A stretch of 64,000 nucleotides of DNA from Cherax quadricarinatus. Its lineage: Eukaryota > Arthropoda > Malacostraca > Decapoda > Parastacidae. Numbering within the stretch: position 1 is the stretch's first letter; every line of letters starts with the position of its first letter. Location of the stretch: assembly GCF_038502225.1 (NCBI RefSeq), contig NC_091369.1, forward strand, positions 16,700,109 to 16,764,108, given 5' to 3'. Positions 11,412-19,475 of the stretch are shown piece after piece. The notes below the pieces were generated by a model, which saw nothing but the letters and a program-made list of their open reading frames with translations, had not been told where the DNA came from and did no database searches. Position numbers and translations under genes: made by a program.

Positions 11412-12422
11412 CTATTTCTCCTGTCCTCCAGTGTCGTCAGGTTGATTTCCCTTAACCTCTCCTCGTAGGACATATATCTTAACTCTGGGACTAGTCTTGT
11501 TGTAAACCATTGCACTTTCTTGTTTCTTTACGTGCTTGGCTAGGTGTGGGTTCCAAACTGGTGCCGCATACTCCAATACGGGCCTAACATACACGGTGTA
11601 CAGGGTTGTGAACGATTCCTTATTAAGATGTCGGAATGCTGTTCTGAGGTTTGCTAGGCGCCCATATGCTGCAACAGTTATTTGGTAGATGTGCTCTTCA
11701 GGAGATGTGCCTGGTGTTACACTCACCACAAGATCTTTTTCCTTGAGCGAGGTTTGTAGCCTCTGGCCCCCTAGACTGTACTTCGTCTGCGGTCTTCTTT
11801 GTCCTTCCTCAATCTTCATGACTTTGCACTTGGTGGGGTTGAACTCCAGGAGCCAATTGCTGTACCAGGTCTGCAGCCTGTCCAGATCCCTTTGTAGTTC
11901 TGCCTGGTCTTCGATCGAATGAATTCTTCTCATCAACTTCACGTCATCTGCAAACAGGGACACTTTGGAGTCTATTCCTTCAGTCATGTCGTTCACAAAT
12001 ACCAGAAACAGCACTGGTCCTAGGACTGACCCCTGTGGGACCCCGCTGGTCACAGGTGCCCACTCTGACACCTCGCCACGTACCATGACTCGCTGCTGTC
12101 TTCCTGACAAGTGTTCCCTGATCCATTGTAGTGCCTTCCCTGTTATCCCTGCTTGGTCCTCCAGTTTTTGCACTAGTCTCTTGTGTGGAACTGTGTCAAA
12201 CGCCTTCTTGCATTCCAAGAAAATGCAATCCACCCACCCCTCTCTCTCTTTTCTTACTGCTGTGACCAAGTCGTAGAACTCCAGTAGGTTTGTGACACAG
12301 GATTTCCCATCCCTGAAACCATGTTGGCTGCTGTTGATGAGATCATTCCTTTCTAGGTGTTCCACCACTCTTCTCCTGATAATCTTCTCCATGACTTTGC
12401 ATGCTATACATGTCAGTGGCAC
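11412..12422 (-). CDS. Partial LINE reverse transcriptase, 336 codons open
   Basis: RNA-directed DNA polymerase of a CR1/Jockey-group LINE, used in target-primed reverse transcription. Visible blocks: PLTCIACKVMEKIIRRRVV at residues 2-20, QHGFRDGKSCVTNLLEFYD at about 34-52, the palm aspartate in FLECKKAFDTVPHKRL, SGVPQGSVLGPVLFLVFVND, and an intact catalytic box SLFADDVKLMRR. After VWNPHLAKHVKK the frame is lost: the last 35 or so residues are out of phase, with the true continuation (thumb end) in another frame. There is no natural start; the ORF begins inside the RT domain because of an upstream frameshift near 12430. Not an expressed host gene. Confidence 0.8.
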   Translation of the reverse strand: MPLTCIACKVMEKIIRRRVVEHLERNDLINSSQHGFRDGKSCVTNLLEFYDLVTAVRKEREGWVDCIFLECKKAFDTVPHKRLVQKLEDQAGITGKALQWIREHLSGRQQRVMVRGEVSEWAPVTSGVPQGSVLGPVLFLVFVNDMTEGIDSKVSLFADDVKLMRRIHSIEDQAELQRDLDRLQTWYSNWLLEFNPTKCKVMKIEEGQRRPQTKYSLGGQRLQTSLKEKDLVVSVTPGTSPEEHIYQITVAAYGRLANLRTAFRHLNKESFTTLYTVYVRPVLEYAAPVWNPHLAKHVKKQESAMVYNKTSPRVKIYVLRGEVKGNQPDDTGGQEK

Positions 12423-12488
12423 TGGTCTGTAGTTTAGTGCTTCATGTCTGACTCGTTTTTTAACGATTGGGACTACATTTGCTGTCTT

Positions 12489-12737
12489 TCATGCCTCAGG
12501 CAATCTCCCTGTTTCGATAGATGTATTGAATATTTTTATTAGGGGTACACATAGCGCCTCTGCTCCCTCTCTCAGGACCCATGGAGAGATGTTATCCGGC
12601 CCCATTGCCTTTGATGTATCTATCTCACTCAGAAGCCTGTTCACTTCTTCCTCGGTTGTGTGTACTGTGTCCAGCACTTGGTGGTGTGCCCCACCTCTCC
12701 GTTTTTCTGGAGCCCCTTCTGTCTCCTCTGTGAACAC
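12489..12737 (-). pseudogene. LINE family A linker between endonuclease and RT
   Basis: 83 codons with VLDTVHTTEEEVNRLLSEID and MGPDNISPWVLREG, the conserved segment just before RT domain 1 in this family. Its equivalents occur at 98-400, 10092-10280 and 19364-19615, which is how those relics were placed. The frame is broken on both sides. Confidence 0.7.
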
Positions 12738-13149
12738 TTTTTTGAATCTCTTGTTGAGTTTCTCACATACTTCACGGTCATTTCTTGTTGTCTCTCCTCC
12801 TTCCTTTCTTAGCCTGATTACCTGGTCCTTGACTGTTTTCCTCCTGATATGGCTGTATAACAGCTTCGGGTAAGATTTGGCTTTCGCTGCTATGTCGTTT
12901 TCATATTGTCGTTGCGCCTCCCTTCTTATCTGTACATATTAATTTCTGGCTCTACGACTGCTCTCCTTATTCTCCTGGGTCCTTTGCCTTCTATATTTCT
13001 TCCATTCCCTAGCACACTTGGTTTTTGCCTCCCTGCACCTTTGGGTGATCCATGGGCTCATCCTGGCTTTTTAATTTTTCCTCTTACTCTAGGGTACAAA
13101 CCTCTCCTCAGCCTCCTTGCACATGGTTGTTACATATTCCATCATCTCA

Positions 13150-13419
13150 TTAACTGGCTTCCCTGCCAGTTCTCTGTCCCACTGAACCACTGTCCCCTTT
13201 CTTGTAGTTTGGCTTCATTCGTCCTGGCCTTCCTGCTTCCCCCTCCATTTGTAACTCTACTGTGTATTCGAAGCTTAAAACCACATGATCGCTGGCCCCA
13301 AGGGGTCTTTCATCTGTGATGTCCACAATATCTGCACTACTCAAGGTGAATACTAGGTCCAGTTTTGCTGGTTCATCCTCTCCTCTCTCTCTTGTAGTGT
13401 CCTTTACGTGTTGGTACAT
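13150..13419 (-). pseudogene. LINE family A endonuclease, C-terminal end
   Basis: 90 codons covering the end of an endonuclease/exonuclease/phosphatase fold: LDLVFT, then DIVDITDERPLGASDHVVLSF, where SDH is the conserved catalytic motif near the C-terminus of apurinic-type LINE endonucleases. The N-terminal catalytic Glu and Asn are missing because the element is truncated at the GT tract at 13423. Confidence 0.75.
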
Positions 13420-13421
13420 GA

Positions 13422-13422
<1 letters not shown>

Positions 13423-13474
<52 letters not shown>
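13423..13474. repeat. (GT)n microsatellite at LINE 5' truncation point
   Basis: About 25 GT units with one interruption directly abut the 5' truncation of family A copy 3, the mirror of the GT tract at its 3' end. Confidence 0.95.
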
Positions 13475-13477
<3 letters not shown>

Positions 13478-13610
13478 AGCGTGCATGCGTGTACTTTTTA
13501 TATATTTACCAAAATTCTTTTTTGGTTTCAAAGGTCGAGTCTTGGCTCCCGGCTCTGACCATCAACCTGCCCATTTTCAGATACACTTCCTCCTAGCCTC
13601 GTGAGCCCTG
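13475..13610. other. Unassigned short spacer
   Basis: Between the GT tract and the hammerhead element. No structure recognised. Confidence 0.3.
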
Positions 13611-13664
13611 TCATAACTACTCTTGTTAGGTAAGACACATATGCAACAGTTAGGTATCTTTATT

Positions 13665-13703
13665 TCGAAACGTTTCGCCTACACAGTAGGCTTCTTCAGT
13701 CGA
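13665..13703 (-). ncRNA. Hammerhead ribozyme motif, left arm
   Basis: Mirror of the right-arm motif and identical in sequence: stem I TCGA/TCGA, core CTGAAGA, 6-bp stem II (GCCTAC/GTAGGC), GAAA, zero-loop AC/GT stem III, cleavage triplet GTT. Confidence 0.65.
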
Positions 13704-13860
13704 GTACAGAAAAGTTGATAGAAGCAGAAGATACTTGAAGACGATGTAATCCGTCCATCACCCTTAAAGTTTTGAGGTGGTCAGTCCCTCAAAACTTTAA
13801 GGGTGATGGACTGATTACATCGTCTTCAAGTATCTTCTGCTTCTATCAACTTTTCTGTAC

Positions 13861-13899
13861 TCGACTGAAGAAGCCTACTGTGTAGGCGAAACGTTTCGA
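13861..13899 (+). ncRNA. Hammerhead ribozyme motif, right arm
   Basis: TCGA (13861-13864), core CTGAAGA (13865-13871, matching CUGANGA), stem II GCCTAC-TGT-GTAGGC (13873-13887), GAAA (13888-13891), then C-GTT with predicted cleavage after 13895, then TCGA (13896-13899) pairing with the first four bases. All conserved core bases are present. Stem III is only the AC/GT palindrome, so a dimer would probably be needed. Confidence 0.7.
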
Positions 13900-13984
13900 A
13901 ATAAAGATACCTAACTGTTGCATATGTGTCTTACCTAACAATCTGTCGGTATTTTATACCATTTTAATGTTCATAACTACTCTT

Positions 13985-14740
13985 ACAACAATATATGGAG
14001 ACTGCTTCCACCACTTTTTTGACCTGGTCATTTCCTGACTACCCTGGGGCTAAAGAAATGTTTCCTAACATCCAAATTGCTTATCTGTGTCTTTTCTGCC
14101 TTTTATGATTTTATCCCTCTCTACACTATCAATTTTCCTGAGTATTTTATACGTCATTTTCAAATCTTCTCTGGTTCTTCTGTTCTCTAGTGTGACCAGA
14201 CTCAGTTACTTGGGCCTCTTCTTTCAGCTCATTCCTGTTAGCTCTGTTGTGCACTCTGAGTTCTGTTCACAGAATTGTTATTGCGGGTTCGGCACTCAGC
14301 TGTTGGCTCTGCTTCACAGAATGCTTTAATCGGCTTCATTGATTTCTGGCATCTTCAGCTTTATCTAATTTCTTTTGAGTCTGTTTATTGAGTTTGCCTA
14401 AACCGCTGCCTCATCCAAGTCACTCCGCTTTTGAACATTCAGCGACTAAAGAAAAGATTTCTTATATAGCTTTGGTTCATTAGTGGCAATCTGTTCTTAT
14501 CTGCCCTAACAGTTTCCCCGAAGATTTTGTACGTCGTAATCGTGTTTTCCTGCTTTTTTCCCTTCGCAAGGTGGTCAGGTTTAATTTCTTCAATATCTCA
14601 AAGAACATTTCTCACAGTTCTTATGCTAATTTGGTTGCAAATCTTTGGCCCTTTTCTAGCATCTCGTTTTACCTCTGGTGTGAGCTCAGTGCTTGGGCCA
14701 AGTACTCAATAATAAGCCTAGATATGTTACTTATATGGAG
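13985..14740 (-). mobile_element. Old LINE 3' fragments related to family A
   Basis: The block 13985-14230 matches the 3' UTR and C-terminal region of family A at low identity (ttcctgactaccctggggct, aagaaatgtttcctaacatc, tttatacgtcatt). A second related block (14390-14730) repeats the same order, so two truncated copies may lie in tandem. No open frame. Confidence 0.5.
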
Positions 14741-14925
14741 TCTACCTGGAGATCGTTGCGAGGGTGACTCCCCACCGGCCTAGTCCTTGGCCAGGTCTCC
14801 CGGTGGATCAGGGCTTGGTCAACCAGGCTATTACTGCTGGCCATACGCCCGTCTGATCGGGTGTGGTTCTCTCTTGAAAGCAGCCAGGGGTCTAATGGTA
14901 ATTCCTATTATGCATGGATGGGGAA
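14741..14925 (-). mobile_element. LINE family B, 3'-terminal fragment
   Basis: The reverse complement matches the end of the family B element at 36.4-37.5 kb: the codons around CFQERTT/VFKQAL, then gccagcagtaatagcctggt, then a GC-rich tail with ctccaggtagac. It is only about 180 bp long and heavily diverged in the tail. Confidence 0.6.
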
Positions 14926-15480
14926 TTATTATTATTATTATTATAAAATGAAGCGCAAAACCATGGATGAGGAAGGCTATTGAACAGTCTTGGGCCCTGG
15001 ACACTTTATATGTTTTATCTTAGTGTACTCATGGCACCCTACCTGGTCTTTTGCTTTTGTAAGGAGTGATTTCTGAGTGCAGATTTGGGACCAGTCCCTC
15101 TAGGATTTTCCAGGTGTAGATTATAATGTATGTCTCTTGCATGAGTCTGAGGGAATACACGTTAAGAGACTACAAACACTGCCAGTAATTAAGGTTCTGA
15201 AAGCTCTTTTATTGAAGTTCCTGAATGTTATTCTGAGATTTATATCTTATATATGCCGCTGGTATTATTCGGTTATGTATTTCTAGGTTCTTTATGCTCT
15301 CTATTTTCAACATTTCTCCGCCCATGCGGTACTTTGTGTACGGTTTGTTTTCAACCTTTCACACTCGCATGACCTTGTATTTTATCGGGTGAAACATGAA
15401 AAGTCACTTGTATGACCACTTTAGTCGTCCGTTGATGTCTGCCTGAAATTCATTTCTGGCCTCTCCTCTTTTAATTCTTT
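14926..15480 (-). mobile_element. Old LINE remnants
   Basis: Contains ccctctaggattttccaggt (15095-15114), shared with 5.73 kb, followed by sequence collinear with the C-terminal part, thumb and end of palm of the ancient family A relative (to about 15480). No open frame. The first part (14930-14990) begins with a short ATT tract and an aagcgcaaaaccatgg block resembling an S165 tail. Confidence 0.4.
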
Positions 15481-15489
15481 TCATAACTC

Positions 15490-15584
15490 ACGAAATCGTA
15501 ATGACACGATTGCAAACAAACCATACCAGTGGCTAAGGCGACGGTCTGGCGTTTTGTGACTCTTTGATCACGGGTTCTAACCCC
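15490..15584. mobile_element. tRNA-like SINE pieces
   Basis: 15490-15525 matches the tail of SINE-L (cacgaaatcgtaatgacacg on this strand, minus sense). 15530-15584 has gtggctaaggcgacggtct and cgggttctaaccccatcc, which look like A- and B-box regions of a tRNA-derived head. Both are fragments. Confidence 0.4.
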
Positions 15585-15585
15585 A

Positions 15586-15840
15586 TCCGTGGTGGCCTGG
15601 TGGTTAACGCTCTCGCTTCACACGGTGAGGGCCTGGGTTCGATTCCCAGCCAGAGTAGAAACATTGGACGTGTTTCTTTCCACCTGTTGTCTATGTTCCC
15701 CATCAGTAAAATGGGTACCTGGGTGTTAGTCGACTGGTGTGGGTCGCATCCTGGGACACTGACCTAAGAAGGCCTGGTCACAGACCGGGCCGCGGGGGCG
15801 TTGACCCCCGGAACTCTCTCCAGATAAACTCCAGTCTTAC
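15586..15840 (+). mobile_element. tRNA-like SINE (SINE-V), copy 1
   Basis: The head has an RNA polymerase III internal promoter: an A-box-like tggcctggtggttaacgc (15592-15609) and B box GGTTCGATTCC (15636-15646), spaced as in a tRNA, with CAC in the anticodon position, so a valine-tRNA origin is possible. A body follows (ttccacctgttgtctatgtt), then a 65-75 bp tail (ggcctggtcacagaccgggc, gttgacccccggaactctct, ccagataaactccag) nearly the same as the 3' end of LINE family B at 37.40-37.48 kb. Non-coding. Probably mobilised by the family B LINE. Confidence 0.75.
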
Positions 15841-16485
15841 ATCCTCCTCATACAGTGACACATAGGACTCAGTCCCTTCTGATAAGATGTTCACATATAT
15901 TAGGAACAGTAGCATTAATATTACTGATCCTTGCAGAGTCCCAGTCGTTACTGTCTCCCTTTCTGTCTAATCTCTTTCTGTTAATCTCTGTCTTATGTTA
16001 TTTAGGATTATTATTATTATAATCAAGGGGGAAGCTCTAAACCCGGAGGATTATACAGCGCCTGGGGGGGGATGTGGAAGGCATTCAGGCTTAATTCGGG
16101 GAACTGGAGCACAGATCCAATTCCCTAAATCAAGAGCCCCTCACCAACATCAAGGAACCTTCCTTGAGGGGATGTTATTTAGGAACATTATGAATTTAAC
16201 TCTTCCTGTTTCTGTAATTTCTGGATTAATCTCTTGTGTGGTAATGTATCAAATGCTTTCCTGCATTCCAAGAATTTGTAATCTGCCGAAGCCTTTCTCT
16301 TGTGTTTAATATATGCAGTTCTGTTATAGAACACCAGCAAATTTTTGAAAATATTATTATCAGTCCCTGGCTGTCTGTAATTAATCTCTTTTCCACATGC
16401 ATCACTATCCTCTTCTTTATTATCATTTGCAGAAATTTTAACATAGTGCATGTTAGAGATAGTGACGTTTAATTCAATGCCACTT
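15841..16485 (-). mobile_element. Old LINE palm-region remnant, interrupted by S165
   Basis: Collinear with the minus-strand palm and fingers regions of family A relatives. 16188-16451 still reads, on the minus strand, YNRTAYIKHKRK then DYKFLECRKAFDTLPHKRLIQKL, the palm A-motif block. An S165 retroposon is inserted at 16008-16171. Frames are broken. Confidence 0.6.
16008..16171 (-). mobile_element. Short retroposon S165, copy 2
   Basis: A 164-bp insertion in an old LINE, bounded by ATGTTATTTAGGA at 15995-16007 and 16172-16184 (perfect 13-bp target-site duplication). In minus sense: head CCTCAAGGAAGGTTCCTTGA, middle gaattaagcctgaatgcctt, tail with gggtttagagcttccccctt and a TAA-type end. Non-coding. 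Confidence 0.9.
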
Positions 16486-16554
16486 GTCCGTCACTATTTT
16501 TATATATTTAGAATACATACATCTATTTTCAGTATTCTGTCATTTGTTCTAATT

Positions 16555-16655
16555 AGATTAATGGAGTTAGAACTCATGAATTCTAATCCCACCTGTGCCG
16601 TGGCTTGTTTGCAATAATTTTATGACAGTTTCGCGAGTCATGATGGCGGCTTCGA
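16555..16655 (+). mobile_element. SINE-L fragment
   Basis: Contains gaattctaatcccacctgtg (B-box end of a tRNA-like head) followed by ccgtggcttgtttgcaataa and a cgcgagtcatga remnant of the conserved tail seen at 43.5 kb. The A-box half is not clear. Confidence 0.5.
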
Positions 16656-16779
16656 GGGGACTTGAGTTAGAGTTCGTCACTGCCACATTGGCGGGAGATT
16701 CATCTTTAAAAACTTGCTTATGTGGTCAAAGTGGGGCCCATGCTAACGTATATAAATATGCTATGGTTTATAGGTATAC

Positions 16780-16861
16780 CTAGTTGGATGAATCTTGTAG
16801 CCAGTTGGCCTGGTGACTTGCACACTGGCCTAGAATTTTACAACTCACTTGCCATGGGTTC
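16780..16861 (+). mobile_element. SINE-L, 5' part, split by LTR element
   Basis: tRNA-like head: tgtagccagttggcctggtg, acttgcacactggcctagaa, then ccatgggttc at the LTR junction. It continues after the LTR element at 19437 (gttctaacttccacccgtac). The same SINE is intact in minus sense at 43503-43640. Confidence 0.65.
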
Positions 16862-17180
16862 TGTGAACGTGATTATTTGGCGTTTCTGGTAGCGGGGAGT
16901 AAATGATACGTCTTCGAAGGCTTCTTACTTTGTTTGCAAAGTCGTGGTAGGTACACAGGCTTGTGTGTTGTGCCCATGGCCCGGGAGGGCCATGCCCACT
17001 AGGGAGAGAGGGAGTAGACCTGTTGACTGCTTCTAGGCCGCTGTGTGAGTGAGAGCAAGTGGGACCAGCGTCCCACTGACCTGGGCAGGCCTAGAGAGGG
17101 CAGCACCTTAGTGCCGCAAAATATGAACTAAGCTGGCAGAGAGCATAGGCTGTCTGTGCAGACAGTACAGGCTGTCTACA
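16862..17180. repeat. LTR, left copy
   Basis: 319 bp, TG...CA ends, collinear with 19121-19436 along its full length with scattered substitutions and a few short indels. Confidence 0.85.
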
Positions 17181-19120
17181 TTTGCTCGGCCACCTACCTT
17201 GCGTCGTCATGACGCGACAATACTGGTGTTAAAAAAAACTCGGTCTCTCTCTCGCAGCAACAGGGCACATAACACAAAATAAAAAACATGTATATACATA
17301 TGGACATGGAAAAAAAAAACTTCCTACAGGGAGTGAAGAAAAAACATGTGGGGTGTGCTAAACAACGTGGTCAAAGGCAGTGAGCATCAATGGGCATCAC
17401 TGCACACCTTCCTGCGTCTGGACACATACTGCAACACAGGAGATATCACTGCAGCTGAGCTGTGACATAACAGGGTACGGTCTCCTCTGGAACGGTGAAG
17501 CAGTCATCATAGGAATCACTGCAGGGTTTCACTCACCCTAGGGCACAGCCTGCTGGTGCCCTCAAGTGAGGTGTCATCAATACTCGGCAACTGGGCAGAA
17601 CTTCTGGCAAACAACTCAGGAGGACACTTCTCGACTGGTACTGTCGCTGGGCTGTCACTGCCGGAGAGTGTGGAGCGAGTCGTGGAGCCAGTCATGGCAG
17701 AGATGACTGGGCGCAACATCTGGGAGTCGTAACATCATACACCAGACTGAAGTGAGCGAGCTAGCAGTCAAAGTGACATCATCTTTGTGCAGTAGCTCAC
17801 TGAAGCTATGACACGAGGCTGACACAGTGCCTGCCGACAGGGCTAACTGCGGCTTGACGAGTGTCATTCTCTCGGCAGTTGGAGTTATAGCAGAGGTTAG
17901 TCTAAGCGTCCCCAGACTTGTTTCTCTACATATAACTGCACTCTGAAGGTCTGGAGGTGAAGTGAAACAAATCTTGATTGGAATTGTAGCATGTACGATT
18001 CTGCAGAACATCTATGAGCGACAAACATAAGAGCTTTCTGTACAAGGGGCTCATATGCTCAGGGCTGACTAATATCAGCTGTCAAACACACTGGTCACAC
18101 CGGGTGACAGGCAACAAAGTGGCCTGGGTGCAAGACCACACTGGACACATGGAAACTTTACACACACCCGCGGTACATGAGGTACAACATGGCTTAAACT
18201 AGCAAATGATGCTTTTTTTGTGCACAAAATTGTCACTAAGCCATACATTAACATGTGAGAACACTGAGAGGAATTAACACACGACATATATCTTCTCTCA
18301 ATCTTCTCAACAATACTGACATAATTACTGAAACACTCGATGTGACACGTGATTTCAGGCGTGCCGTCGCAAGGTGACGTCAGCAGAACTGTGACGTCAG
18401 CAGACATCTCGAGGTGACGTCAGGCAGACATCTTGACGTCATGAAGTCGGGCAGCAGCAGACCACAGCATGTGGCCTGGGATGTCTGGCTTGGTAACTCA
18501 TGTGGCTCGTAGATCCACATGGCTTCGTCCACACCCCACGTGGCATCGGGATCCATGTGGCATCGTGATCTACGTGGCATGCTGATCCACGTAGCTTTGA
18601 GTGGCCTCGGGCACTTGGATACACTGCTCTGGCAATGAATTCACATGGAAAACAGCAGAAAACACAGCAGAGGGAGTGAGCACATAGTGGTGGTAGGTGG
18701 GTGAGGTGTGAGTGAGACAGGAACCTGGCCACTTCCTCCTCTTCTCCCACAACCACGTGGAGAAACTCACTCTGGATGCAGATATCACCACAAAACTCAC
18801 CTCTGGCTTGCTGAAATAGCTGTGCTGAGCTAAACAACAACAGCAGAACATACAAGTGATGCTGAACACGTGACTTGAGAAAGAGCGTGGGACGCTGTGG
18901 TGTGGGGTCACTGGGATGCCACTTACAATTCTCGAAGAAATTCGGCAAATTTCGGCTAGATCCTGCTTGTACCTGTGTCTGGATGCTGAAACGTGCAGAC
19001 ACGACATCAGGATAACTCGTTGAGAGACGGATGCTTGTTGTGTAGGGTGATGAAGTGAACAACTTCATTCCTTCCTCTCTCCAGGCAAACACAACTGCTG
19101 CGACCACCGCTTCCCACCAA
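17181..19120. other. Interior of the LTR element
   Basis: 1940 bp with no recognised retroviral-type domain. Several minus-strand open stretches of 110-222 codons exist, but their composition shows no conserved motif (no DTG protease, YxDD or zinc knuckle). 18355-18600 contains a cluster of short near-repeats around cgtggcat and gtgacgtca, possibly an expanded regulatory or structural region. Confidence 0.5.
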
Positions 19121-19436
19121 TGTGAACGTGATTATTTGGTGTTTCTGGTAGCAGGGTAAATGATATGTCTTCAAAGGCATCTTGCTTTGTTTGCAAAGTC
19201 GTGGTGGGTACACAGGCTTGTGTGTTGTGCCCATGGCCCAGGAGGGCAATGCCTATGAGGGAGAGAGGGAGAAGACCTGTTGACTGCTTCTAAGCCGCTG
19301 AGTGAGTGAGAGAGAGTACGACCAGCGTCCCACTGACCTGGGGAGGCCTAGGAGGGCAGCACCTTAGTGCCGCGAAATATGAACTAAGCTGGCAGATAGC
19401 ATAGGCTGTCTGTGCAGACAGTACAGGCTGTCTACA
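19121..19436. repeat. LTR, right copy
   Basis: 316 bp, collinear with 16862-17180, with the same TGTGAACG and GTCTACA ends. Confidence 0.85.
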
Positions 19437-19475
19437 GTTCTAACTTCCACCCGTACAGTTGTTTGGTTGTGTACC
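19437..19475 (+). mobile_element. SINE-L, 3' part after LTR insertion
   Basis: gttctaacttccacccgtac followed by agttgtttggttgt continues the SINE interrupted at 16861; compare the B box and following ccgtggtttgtttg of other SINE-L copies. Confidence 0.55.

Larger units (their letters stand above)
11095..13422 (-). mobile_element. LINE family A copy 3, best preserved, 5' truncated
   Basis: Minus-strand non-LTR retrotransposon with, from 5' to 3' in its own sense, the C-terminal end of an apurinic-type endonuclease (13419-13150), a linker (12737-12489, with MGPDNISPWVLREG), a nearly intact RT (12422-11412) and a 3' UTR ending at 11095. It lies between GT tracts on both sides (11084-11094 and 13423-13474), which suggests insertion into, or association with, a GT/AC microsatellite. 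The N-terminal half of the endonuclease and any ORF1 are missing. It resembles the other copies closely and is the youngest looking of them. Confidence 0.85.
13625..13970 (+). mobile_element. Palindromic hammerhead element, copy 1
   Basis: A near-perfect inverted repeat (arms about 13623-13776 and 13786-13941, spacer about 9 bp) followed by an unpaired tail with GTCGGTATTTTATACCAT. TCATAACTACTCTT occurs at 13611-13624 and 13971-13984: a perfect 14-bp target-site duplication, so the whole palindrome plus tail moved as one unit. Each arm carries a hammerhead fold pointing outwards. No ORF. The arm sequence (gaaacgtttcg, ataaagatacc, tgttgcatatgtgtc) is of the kind found at Penelope-like element ends, so I read it as a non-autonomous Penelope derivative. 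It sits in an old minus-strand LINE piece. Confidence 0.8.
16862..19436. mobile_element. LTR retrotransposon without recognisable pol
   Basis: Two direct repeats (16862-17180, 319 bp; 19121-19436, 316 bp) flank 1940 bp. Each begins TGTGAACGTG and ends GGCTGTCTACA, so the boundaries are TG...CA. The flanks are GTTC at 16858-16861 and 19437-19440, a 4-bp target-site duplication. The interior has no gag, protease, RT or integrase I can recognise; the longest open stretches (minus strand, 18439-19107 and 18570-19007) match nothing I know. On the minus strand TTGGTGGGAAGCGG directly follows the LTR and could be a primer-binding site (TGG start); no good polypurine tract is seen. Best called a non-autonomous LTR element. 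The two LTRs differ at a modest number of sites, so it is not very recent. Confidence 0.75.

Noticed and set aside
13625..13970. Assembly artefact (read-through palindrome)
   Set aside because: A perfect target-site duplication encloses palindrome plus tail, and two independent elements with the same layout and their own duplications occur at 43.7 and 53.6 kb.
15592..15664. Functional valine tRNA gene
   Set aside because: A and B boxes are present, but the acceptor arm does not pair and the unit continues into a SINE body with a LINE tail; a second truncated copy exists at 62.07 kb.
18439..19107. Host gene of 222 codons on the minus strand
   Set aside because: Lies inside an LTR element, overlaps another open frame, and has no recognisable domain.
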